From: Sciurus carolinensis
Taxonomy: Eukaryota > Chordata > Mammalia > Rodentia > Sciuridae
NCBI RefSeq assembly: GCF_902686445.1
Contig: NC_062213.1
Coordinates: forward strand, 2,167,241-2,231,240
Direction: 5' to 3'
DNA length: 64,000 nucleotides
In this document: positions 46,092 to 55,989 of the stretch, in pieces
How positions within the stretch are numbered: the first letter of the stretch is position 1
How the letters are laid out: each line of letters starts with the position of its first letter
Translations under genes and position numbers: made by a program
Notes under the pieces: generated by a model
What the model was told of the DNA's origin: nothing
The model's input: only the letters and a program-made list of their open reading frames with translations
Databases searched by the model: none

Positions 46092-48390
46092 ACAGCCAAG
46101 GATGGAGATGACTGCTGTCCTTCCTGGGCGCCGAGAGCCCACAAGTGGGTCTGTAGGAGAACTGAGCCAACTCGGCCTGCTCCAGGATCCCCACTCTTTT
46201 TCACCCAGGGCCTTTGGACCCATTTCCCAGATGGGGAGACAGACCTGGGGGTAGAAATGCCTTCTGGATCACCGTTCCTGCAAACTAGCCCCACAACTCC
46301 TTAGTCCCAGGAAAACCCCTCTTCCTAAGATGCTTCCCCTCAAACCCTGGGGGCCAGCACTGCCCAGGTGGAAAGGACACTTGGTTGGGATCTGGTTTTC
46401 CCAGGAGGAGGGGAGTCTGGTTCTGACCAGTCTGGCAGTGCCATTGATACAGCCAGGGGAGGCAGAGCAGGAGGTCACAGGAAGCCCCCCACCACCTGGG
46501 TCTTCCCAGGGCATATACAACCCCCTAGGTTAGTTGCCCCTCTGTCGATGGTCTGCTCATCACCTTGGGATGCTGGGGAGGTCAGAGGAGAGCGTGGCCA
46601 GCGCTGACTTGTCTCCCAGACCCCAGGGCCGTCTAGGGGACAGGAGGTCCTCAGGGCTGACCCGGGAGTGTGCCTTCAGGTTCCTGCTTGCTCCTCCCAC
46701 GTGGCCCTCACCCCTTCAGTGTTCTGCCCCATCCTGGGGCACCCCGTGTTAGTGCCCTCTCCAGGACCCAGTTTCAGTATGTGTCCTCTTGGCTGGGCAT
46801 TTTCTGGGTTCTTCCCAGCCAGGTCTTGGATCATCTCGCTCTGTGGGCCACCAGGTCATGACCCTGGGGTCCCACTAGCACCTGCTGCTGCTGGCAACAA
46901 GTTGGCCTGCTTGGCAGACCCCACACACTCGCCCAGGACACAGGGGAGTAGCCAGGATGGTGACAAGGTTCCTTAAGGACCCCTGTGACAGCTCCTCTGC
47001 CTGCTCTAAGGCATCCCATCTGGGGTCCTGGGGCAGCTGACACCTGCCTGCCATTCCCTGGTAGGACCACTCCCCAGGTTAAGGATGGACCTCCAGTACA
47101 GTCCCAGGATCCTGGATCAGTGTCTAGGGGCCAGAGCCCCAGCCTTGCCATGGGGATTGAGCAGATTTCGCCGCCCAGCAGAGCAACTGGGGATGCTGCC
47201 GCCAGGTCCTGCCAAGGTGCAGCACAGCACTTACTGGGCCTAGGCACCGCGTCAGCGCGGCCACCAGAGGGCGCGCGTCCGAGTCCACGGTGTCTTGGTG
47301 GTCAGGATCCCTCCGCGCAGAAGCACCGCGGGGCCTGAGGGAATCTGCACCGCAGCGTGGCTAAGCCTCCTGGCCCCCAGAGACCGCATGGAGCTCCGAA
47401 AGCCGTCGCCCTTGGTTGATTTTGAGAACGCTCACCTACCCGGACCGCGCACACGGATGCTTTCATCTTGGTCGAATCACTAAGCCCAGAACTCCGCTCA
47501 GGAGAGATGCCACTCCAACTCCAGGGGCACCTGCTGAGCCAGGGAGCCTGGGGAGGCACCTCTGCAGGTGCGAAGCAAGGTCCAGGGCCCTAGACTGCAC
47601 ACTCCCCTGTCAGCCCTACTCTGTTCTGCTGAGTGTCTGGCAGCACTCAGTTCAGATCCTGCCGCCCCCAGCTGCACCCCTCGACAAAGGTGCCCCCAGG
47701 TGCCCTCGACAAGCCCTGAAACCTTCCTGGAACCCTTAGATGATGAAGAAAATCCATTTTCAATGGCCGCACCTGTGCAGTGTCCACAGGCTCATGACAG
47801 GTGTCAGGGCCAACCCTGCAGCTGCAAATCACAGACCAGGTGGGCAGCCTCTCCAGCCCCCTCCCCCATGCCTTCCCAGGCCCTTGGAGCCTTCCAGATT
47901 CCCTGGGCAGGGCATGGACATGGCTCATAACCCCAACATTCACCTGCTCTGTCCTGCATAACAGCTCCTCTGCTCTCTGCCTCCCCTCCCACCATCAAGG
48001 TCCAGTGGCCTCTGCCCCAAACTGCCTCCTTCATCCTATCCCATGAGTACAGGAGCCAGGGGTACCCAAACTAGCATGGGGCATGACCTCTTATGGCCAT
48101 CCCTCGACTGGAAGGAATCAGGAAGCCTGGACCAGGTACCTGTGGGACAGGTGCAAGGCCCACGGGCTAGCAGGGCAGGAAGGCCAGCTGGGAACTTCAG
48201 GCAACTCCTGGTCTCACGTTCTGCAGGAATTGGACAAGTCCTGCCCAGCTGGCCTGATCCTTAAGTTCAAGGGTAGTCCAACAAACCTACACCACACCCC
48301 CGCCCACCAGAAAACATATCCTGAGAATGGGACCCTATGAGGGGTCCGGGCTTTGGAAATGCAGTTTTCCCAGCACATACACCTTTAAAA
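46092..48390. other. Convergent intergenic DNA between SLURP1 and THEM6
   Basis: SLURP1 (+) and THEM6 (-) point toward each other across this region. No gene, RNA or young repeat recognised. Confidence 0.55.
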
Positions 48391-48393
48391 CTC

Positions 48394-48399
48394 TTTAAT
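48394..48399 (-). terminator. THEM6: Candidate THEM6 poly(A) signal
   Basis: ATTAAA on the minus strand, about 1.4 kb after the THEM6 stop, in a short AT-rich stretch. It would give a 3' UTR of about 1.4 kb. This is the first plausible signal I noticed but is not proven. Confidence 0.4.
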
Positions 48400-49780
48400 C
48401 TTGTGCTTTCTTTAAATAAGGTACAGCTATGGCAAGAACAGCAGCATTGGGGTGAGGGGGCGGGGAGGGGTCCAGGGTACTGATGAAGATCCTACTCTGG
48501 CTCCAGGGGGAGTTCCTGGAAGAGGCAGTTCTGACTTCCCAGCTGATGTCCTCACCTGGGCTGGCAGGGCAGGCAAGGGGGTACAGACAGGTGCCAAGAG
48601 CCCTCAGCAGGCAAGCAGAGACCCCCACACCCAGGGCTCCTGGACTCAGTACCCCAGCTAGAGAGGGCATGACCAGAGCCTGAGGACCAGTCCTGCTCGG
48701 TCCTGGGTGTTCTCAGTAGCTCTGGGTTGGTCCAGGCCTCAGTTTCCCCCATTGTAAGGTATGGGATCAGGCAGGAGCAGGCAGCCTCAGCCAGCTCCCA
48801 GTGTCCATCAGGAAGGCTGAGAGCAGCTGTCAGAACAGACCACTCAGTTGCCCAGGGACCTGTCCCACAGAGAACACAAGACCCTTCCCTGGCCCCAGTA
48901 CCTGCAGGGAGCAGCCCTCAGAGCAGGGCAGGGTGTGGGGCAGGCACCGCTGGGGTCAAGAGGTGCTGTTGGACCAGAGAGGGCAGGCTTCAGTCAGAGG
49001 TAGCACAGCCCCAGTGGGTACAGATGGGTGCAGGCAGCTGAAGGAGCCCTTGCAGAATGTCCCTGCTCTTCCCTCCCTGACTCTAACACTCCCAGCAATC
49101 CTTCCAGGAGCCACGTCCCAGTTGCCTGCCCTGCCCTACCACCCAGCCTGAAAGGAGAGGCAGGAGACCAATTCTGTACCAGGGGAGCCTGGGGACCCTG
49201 TCCTCGGGGGCAGGCACTGCCAGTGTGCCCTCCCAGGTGCTTTCTACCACACCTCCACCCCGCCCCATCCTCTTCCCTGAGCCTGATTCTCACTGGAGGC
49301 AGAAGGAGTGGCCTTGCAGGGCTACTGTCACTTCAGAAGGCCTGCTGCCTGAGGACCAGAGCCGTCCTGCAGAGTGCCAGGCCATGCCCAGGACTGCTCT
49401 GGGCCCTGCTCCACTCTGCACATAGCTGCCACCCAGGTCCATGCTCAGGCCACTGTTGCTGTCCCTCTGCTTCAGGTACATTCCCCTACCTGGAACTATG
49501 GCATAGTGGTCTTACTAGAGGGATGGTCAGGGCCCCCTCTGCCATCCATCCCCAACTAGGGGACAAAACTAGGTCAGGGCACCAATGCCACTCCATCCTG
49601 TCCAGTATGGGGCTCTGCAGAGGGTGTCAAGCAGGTGAAGGGGGCTACAGCGGTCACAAGGTCCCTCCAGCTGGAGACCAGCCTGGCCTGCCTGTTTTGT
49701 GGGACAGGATAACTGACCAGCTGGGTAGGTAACCAACTGCCCCTAGGCAGAAGCTGATGGGCAGGCAGTGGAGGAAGCAG

Positions 49781-51860
49781 TCACTGGTCCTTGATGACAT
49801 CACCGAGTCCACTCTCAGCCCGGAGCAGCTGGCTGCTGGCCTCATTGTAGGCGATCCAGTGCTGCAAGTCTTCGGGCAGCTCGGGGGGCTCCACCTGCAG
49901 GACAGGAAGGTGAGGCTCTGAGCACCACCTGCTGCCAGGGGGATGACTGAGGGGTACGGCCAAGGGTCCCCAGCCAGGTTGCTGCCCTCCCACTTCTGGG
50001 CCTCTGCCCATGCTGTTCCCCAGCATGAGACCTTCCACGAGGCCCCTCCCTGTCACCTACCCAGTGTCTCCCCAGGCCTCTCTGAGCTCACACTTCGGTC
50101 CCAGCTCCCTGGACACACTCCAGCTCTGCCAGACCTGCCTCCCCAGCAGGATCATGCTTGAGGCTCTGCATCCCCAGAGCCAGGCAGAATCCTGAGGCTG
50201 CAGAGCACAGGGTGCAGGGGCAGAGGGAGGGCTGGTCTTGAAAGTGGCTCCCTAGACAGCATGGGAGCCCTTCTCTTCCTCATGCACCCAGCTTTATCCC
50301 CCAGGCAGCTCTGGGCCTGCCCCAGCCCTCCCTGTACACTCTTATGATGAGCGCAAACCCCCTGGACTGCCTGTGGGGTCAGATGCTTCAAGGGCTGCCA
50401 GAATGAGGGGAGGGGCAGGTGCCCAGTCCTCCTCAGTGCAAGTGGCCACACGGTGGGCTGGGCCAGGACACAATGTCCCCGCTCACAGGGTTAGTCCAGG
50501 CGGGACTGGGGCTGGGCTTGCTCTCAGTGCTCAGGGTTTGCAACTCAACAAAGACAAAACTGGGGACCACACCCATGGTCCCTCTGCAGCCCTAGGCAGT
50601 GCCACTGCCTCTACGCTTGCTTCCCCAACTCAGATACAGCCCCTTGCAAAGGTGGGACTGTCCCTCCTGTGCTCTGAGGAGCCCGTCTGATGCCAGAGAG
50701 GGTGGCATCGTTCAGGACCTGCCCTGGCAACCATCACCGCCCTGGCCATCCCCAGGGGCAAGGCTGCCTCGCTGCAGCAGCCTGCTCTACCATGGAGCAG
50801 GCCCTAGGGAGGGGCCTTAAGCCCAGGCAGGTGTGGGCCTCCCTTCTCCAACTGTGGAAAGGCAGAAAAGCTTGCAGCCTCCAGGGTCAGTCCAAGCCCA
50901 TAGGGACCCAGCCCTTTAACTCTAAGCTGTATGAAAGAGAGGTTCGGGTTCCCCCAAACTCCCAGCAACCACCTCTAACTGCCTTCTCCATCCCATGCTC
51001 AGAACCACGAACCAGAGGAGGAGGCTCAGCACGCCAGGCCGCCAGCACCAAGACCTGGACTTCTGGTCACAGGCCTGGCCTGACGTCTGTTCTGGAAGAG
51101 GGGAAGGGGTAGGGAAAACATGAGCCGAGGAATGGCTAAGCCGACTGTGAAGAGTTGACTCTGGGACACTGTGGACCCCCACGAAGATGGGCACCAGTGA
51201 GGAAGGCCCTGAGCCTACAGTGAAAGGCAAGAAGGGATGCAGTGCTGAACCGGGTGCTCCAAGAGAAGGAGGAGGCAGGCCTTCCCCAGGGGAGGAGGTC
51301 GGAGACGAGGAGCCCGTAGGGGTTGTGCGGGGTCGGGGGCTGCTCACCCTGCGCTTGCACAAGTGCTGTACGACGCGCTCGGGCGAGGTGCCCAGCACGT
51401 GCTGCCGGGAACGCAACAGTGCGCACAAGAAGCCATCGCGCAGGCTGACAAAGCGCGCCTCCAAGTAGAAGGCGCGGTCGTCCCAGCCTAGCAGGCGGGT
51501 GCGCACCTCGAAGGGCTCAAGCAGGCGCAGGGAGCGGCGGTAGCGCGCACAAGAGGCGGCTAGTACGGCGTGCGCCCCCAGCTCGCGCAGCGCCCCAAGC
51601 ACGCCGCAGCGAGTCAGGTGCGCAGCGCGCGCCACGTCAGCCTCGCGCAGGTAGCGCGCGTTGTTCATATGCAGCAGCAGATCCAAGTCCGAAGGTAGCA
51701 CGCGGCCCGCGTAGCGTTGCTCGGCCAGCAGGTCGCGGACGCGCGGCTGCAGCAGGCGCGCGCGCAGCACAGCGCACGGCACGCGCACAAGGTACCAGCC
51801 ATCCAGCAGCGCGAAGAAGGAGAGTGCCAGGGCCAACGAGGCCACCAGCAACCCCAACAT
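49781..51860 (-). CDS. THEM6: THEM6, thioesterase superfamily member 6
   Basis: Two coding exons: 51860-51348 (171 codons) and 49894-49781 (37 codons plus TGA), phase-0 junction, donor AGG|GTGAGC and acceptor ctgcag|GTG, total 208 aa as in human. An N-terminal hydrophobic segment (residues 1-20, [20 protein letters not shown]) acts as a signal anchor, followed by a hotdog-fold 4HBT-like domain. The diagnostic stretch is [20 protein letters not shown] (from about residue 63), with [20 protein letters not shown] further on. The family hydrolyses acyl-CoA thioesters; THEM6 itself is an ER-associated protein with no firmly proven substrate. The first exon is inside a CpG island. Reading past the donor gives a spurious longer open frame to 50922. 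Confidence 0.95.
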
Positions 51861-52300
51861 CGCGGCGTGCGGCGGAGTCTACTACGCCGAGGGCAGCCTG
51901 AGCCGCTACGCCGCTGCCCGCTGCCCGCAGCCGGGAGCCTGGGAGCCTGGGAGCGCCGCGGTTGGAGCAAACCACCGCGCGAGGCCGGTTGAGGGGGAGG
52001 CGCGCCGGAGGCCGCGGCAGAAGCCCGCCCACAGCTCCCGGCCCCCCCTATCCGCGCTCGGTGGTCCGTTCCGCGTTCCCCGCCGGCGCCGCTTTCGCCT
52101 TTCGTGGGGCGGGGCTGGGCGCGGCGGGGTAGGGCAAGAGAGCGAGGAGCCACAGCGGCACCTGGCGGCCGCTCCCGGCACTGCGGCGCAGGGGCGGCGG
52201 GAAGATCGGCACTCTGGCTTCGGGTGCGGGTCCCGAGCCGGTGTCCCTACAGCTCTTGAAGAGCGGACGCGACCTGAGTCCGATCCCTTATCTGAGCTGA
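51350..52300 (-). promoter_or_regulatory. THEM6: CpG island and promoter of THEM6
   Basis: Dense CpG and GC-rich sequence covers THEM6 exon 1 and about 400 bp upstream. No TATA box is seen, so a broad housekeeping-type promoter is likely. Confidence 0.75.
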
Positions 52301-53760
52301 GTCGGAGGCTCCGTTTCTCGGGCCCAGGCTGCGGGACTTTGTAAAGAAAATGGAACACAGCGGGTCCCCAGAGGCGCTGCTGCGGGCCTCCGCTGGCACC
52401 TGACCTACCTGCTACCCCCAGCCTCTCGCCCACAGACGGCGTCCCGTGTGGATTTCACTGCCCGCCTGCAACCTCATTACTCGTCCCCCAACACTCACCC
52501 CTACCCCGCAAAGATCCTGGTAACCCCAAGCCCATTCCAAGCATTTCTGCCCTTCGCCGCTTTGGAAACCGCAGCAAGTAACGTCCGAAATGGAGGGGGA
52601 GGAGCCGGGCGGACGCAAATGACTCAGCAACGGGGACGGTGGTGCCAGTCATTGTCCTCCCGGCTGCAGCGCAAGCTCTCGGTGTCAGTCGGTTGCCCCG
52701 AGAATGGCGGGGTGACCACGAGAAGAGCCAGCCGGCTCTCCCCGCCGTCCCCTAGGCTGTCCGAGGCCCGCGAATGCCGGTGACCCCGGAGGCGACCCTT
52801 CGATCCGCACTTGGCCCAGAACCTGCCGCGGCCCAGCAGGCTCTGGGACCACCGCAGCAGCGCAGTGTCCCTGCACGTTTGAGATAGCTCTAAAAAGAAG
52901 CGGTGCGCAGGGGCAGCACCACCAGTGGCCACTCCACTGCCCCAGGACCGTATGGGGCTTTTCCGGGTCTTGTGCTTTTGCAGCCAGCAGCTGCGGCAGT
53001 GGGATCTGCTTGGAGACCCTCAGGTACAGGGAGTTCCCCGCTCTCAGGGCGGCTCCAGCTCTCCCCAGGCACTGCTCACAGTTCTCCCTGTAACACCTCT
53101 TAGTCTGGCTGGGCTCTGAGCCCCGTCTTGGAGAGGGTGGCCCCTCAGGGCTAAGAGAGAGGACGTTATGTGCTTTGAGTTCAGAGACTCACCCACCAGG
53201 CAGCTTTCAGGGGGCCTTTCCCAGAACCCTGAGGAAGGGGGCGTGTCCTTCCATGGGCCTCCAGCACTCTGCTGCGGAGAGCCCAGGACACTGGTGGGCA
53301 CCCTAGAGCAGGCTGTGGGCCTGGAGGGTGGGTGAGGGTGGCAGCCTACCACGGGGACACCTTTATAACCTTGGAGCATTTGCTGTGAACCTGCAGCTCT
53401 TTGCACAAACAAAACAGGTTTGTAGGGGCCAAAGGGGCACTTGCCCTTCTAGCAAGAGCACACCCCTCCCAAGAGCACTGGGCCTGTCACAGGCCGGGAA
53501 GTCTGTGGATGAGCACCCAGGTTCAGTCTTGGCCACATGTTCAGGGCTGCACATCAAAGGCCAAGAGCCCTGAGAGGTGCCCTCCTGCCTCCTGTGGACC
53601 TCCTCTCTTCTGGGCACCACATCTGCTCCTGCCAAGGCCTGAGCGCTAGCCCTCTCAGGCAAGGCACAGCCACAACCACAGACATGACCTCGGTGGAGCC
53701 CAGACACAGCCTAGTCTTGGACCTGGGCTGCGTAAGGACACAGGCTCTCTCCAGCTTACC
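52301..53760. other. Intergenic DNA between PSCA and THEM6; no LY6K seen
   Basis: This is where human LY6K lies. On the minus strand I found no signal-peptide exon, no CxxC exon and no CC...CN exon resembling LY6K. CpG content is moderate up to about 52.9 kb. Confidence 0.6.
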
Positions 53761-53764
53761 CATC

Positions 53765-53860
53765 AGACGTTTATTAAGGGCATACTATGTGCTAGGGCTT
53801 CTGCCCCAGGGTGGTCCCTCTCTCCCCCAACTAGACCACATCTAGACTCCCAGGGCTTGT
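53765..53860 (-). repeat. PSCA: MIR/L2-type tail with the PSCA poly(A) signal
   Basis: The plus strand reads 'gtttattaagggcatactat' then 'gtgctagg', the reverse complement of the common MIR/L2 3' end. Its own AATAAA (minus strand, 53770-53775) lies about 415 bp after the PSCA stop and is the best poly(A) signal for that gene. Confidence 0.5.
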
Positions 53861-54187
53861 GATCCTCTCACCCACTTCCACCCTGTCTGTCTCTTAGCCT
53901 TTGCAGGGCCCTGGCTCAACTCCTGGAGAAGAGGGCAGAGAAGGCTTCCTGGAGGAAGAGGCACCTCCGGGTGAAGGGGACTGTGGAAACAGTGGCCACC
54001 AGAGGCCCGTGGCAGAGGGGCCAGCTGCAGGCTGTTCCAAGACACCACACCCCAGCCTGCTGGGCAGGTGGACGCCGGCAGTCAGGCATCCTGGAGGGAG
54101 TTATGGGAGGTGGGGGGCAGGGGGAGGGTCAGACCTTTGTCAGGTCGTGACGCCAGGGACAGCATTGGCTGCAGGACCTCCTAGAGC

Positions 54188-55937
54188 CTACAGCTGGCCA
54201 GGGCCCCACAGCAGCAGGCTGCCGAGTGTGGCGAGCAGCCCCAGGACGGTGGCTGGCTGCAGACTGTGGCCCCCACTGGCATTGCAGAGGTCGGTGGAAC
54301 AGCACGTGACGTTCTTCTTGCCCACATAGTAGTTCTCCACGTCTTCTACACAGTCGGAGCTGCAGCCCTTACTGATGACCGTCAGGAGCCCCACTGCACC
54401 TGGAGGGGCATGGTGATGGCTGGGGGAGGGCCAGTGCTGACCCTAACTGCAGCTCCACAGCCTCCCCAAGCTGTCACAAGGCTACCAGCGGCACGAGGCC
54501 AGGGCCCTGGTCTTGTCCGTCCGTGTCCAGGTACCACCAGATGGACTGAGGGAGTGGGCAAGTGCAGGACAGGGGTGGGGAGATGTGTTGGGGGTGATGA
54601 GGGGTGATGGGTGGGGGTCTGGGGGGTGATGGACGGAAAGCTGGGTGGGCAGAGGCTGAACAGTGGTGGAGACCCAGCCCAGGTCCCCAGTCCCTCCAGT
54701 GGTGGGGCGGGAGCGGGGCAGGCGGCACTCACGGATGCGCTCGGTCCTGCACTGGGTCTGGGCCTGGGTGCAGTTCTGCACGCTCCGGCAGTCCTGGTCG
54801 CTCACCTGGGCCCTGCAGGAGTAGCACTGCAGGGTGCTGCCTGGGGGGCGGAGGTCAGAGTGGAGAGGGGTGTAGGGCCCCAGCCCACTGAGAGCTGCGA
54901 CCCTTCAGGAGGGCCCTGCGGACCCCATACCGCAGCCCATGGTGAGGGACTGAAGGCTTCCTTAGCAGGTCGTGCTCCCTGCAGGGCAGAGATAACAGGC
55001 CCAGTGTGGCCTGGCTAGCCCCGTCTGACAGGCCCAGCTGGGCACTGGGAGGAGCGGGGGCGGGGTCTGGAGACCCTTCCCTGACTTCCTAGGCCACCAG
55101 GCCTCAGACCTAGGCCTCAGCTCCTCCCAGGCCTCTTGGTGCTGTGTGACCACGGGGCCTTAGCCAGGTCCTGCCCTCCCTGGGTCTGGTGACCCCAGCT
55201 GCCAGGGTGTCCCCCCTTCAAAGCTGCTAAAGCAGCTGGTTCTAAGTGGCCGTAGACGACAGGTCCAAGCCTCTCCCCAGCCATACTCTGGGTACCCTCA
55301 GAATGTTGTCCTGCTTAGTTCCCTGGTGGCCTCGAGGACAGGCCTCTGCCCACACTTTCCAGAAGAGGACGCTGAAGTCTTCGAGGGCTAGTGACTTGCC
55401 CAGCCACAGCAGGGCAGGACAGCCGAACCATCCCCTTGGACCCTCCGCCTGGACACACGCTGCTCCCACTGGAGTCAGTGGAAGTCAGAGCTGGCCTGGG
55501 GACCCTGGGGTCATCTCTCAGGGCCACCCCCGCACCCCTCCTCATTCTAGTCCTCCTTCCTTCCCTGCTCAGCTTGAGACCTTTGCCCCCGTGCCTCCCA
55601 GGGCTGTGGGTCAGCATTGCTGCCCACCGTCCACCTGGCTTCTCTTCTGAGAGCCAGGCCCTGCCCTCCAACCCTGCGGGCTGCAGGGTGAGTCGTCCCC
55701 GCTCCCAGGTGTGCCCAGAGTCACCCTCCAGGGGCCAAGGCGCCGGTGGGCAGAGACGCCCCTCCTTCCTCCCACCTGCCCCCTCTTTCTCTGCCTTCTT
55801 CCTCCTCCCGTCTGCCCCCGGGGACCCCTCTGGCCACCCCATGACCCTTCCCTCAGTTCTGCCCCATGGCTGGTTGAGGCCTCACCTGGCTGCAGGGCCA
55901 AGTCAATGGCCAACAAGGTAAGGAGGACAGCCTTCAT
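54188..55937 (-). CDS. PSCA: PSCA, prostate stem cell antigen
   Basis: Coding exons 55937-55886, 54840-54733 and 54399-54188 (TAG), phase-1 junctions with GT/AG at each, total 123 aa. Signal peptide MKAVLLTLLAIDLALQPG; ten-cysteine three-finger domain starting STLQCYSCRAQVSDQDC with an NCT sequon, second half AVGLLTVISKGCSSDC then YYVGKKNVTCCSTDLCNASG, and a GPI tail ending LLWGPGQL exactly as in human. PSCA is a GPI-anchored epithelial surface protein of bladder, stomach and prostate that can dampen nicotinic receptor signalling. The human short form starts at an internal Met (MAGLALQPG) that is absent here, so only the upstream ATG can be used. Confidence 0.97.
55355..55425 (-). repeat. MIR remnant
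   Basis: The plus strand contains 'ctagtgacttgcccagccac' after an 'agaggacgctgaag' block, the reverse complement of the MIR core. It lies in PSCA intron 1. Confidence 0.5.
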
Positions 55938-55976
55938 GGTCACCAGTGGGCAGGGTGACGCAGGCCTTAGGGAGGC

Positions 55977-55982
55977 TTTATA
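55977..55982 (-). promoter_or_regulatory. PSCA: TATA box of PSCA
   Basis: TATAAA on the minus strand (within CATATAAAG), 40 bp before the ATG, predicting a very short 5' UTR. Confidence 0.75.
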
Positions 55983-55989
55983 TGACTCC

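Noticed and set aside
50922..51347. Extension of the THEM6 frame to a 312-aa product
   Set aside because: It reads through the splice donor at 51347/51348 into the intron. Splicing to 49894 restores the conserved 208-aa protein.
55315..55842. A 175-codon minus-strand frame inside PSCA intron 1
   Set aside because: GC-rich shadow with no domain. It overlaps a plus-strand frame of equal length and a MIR remnant.
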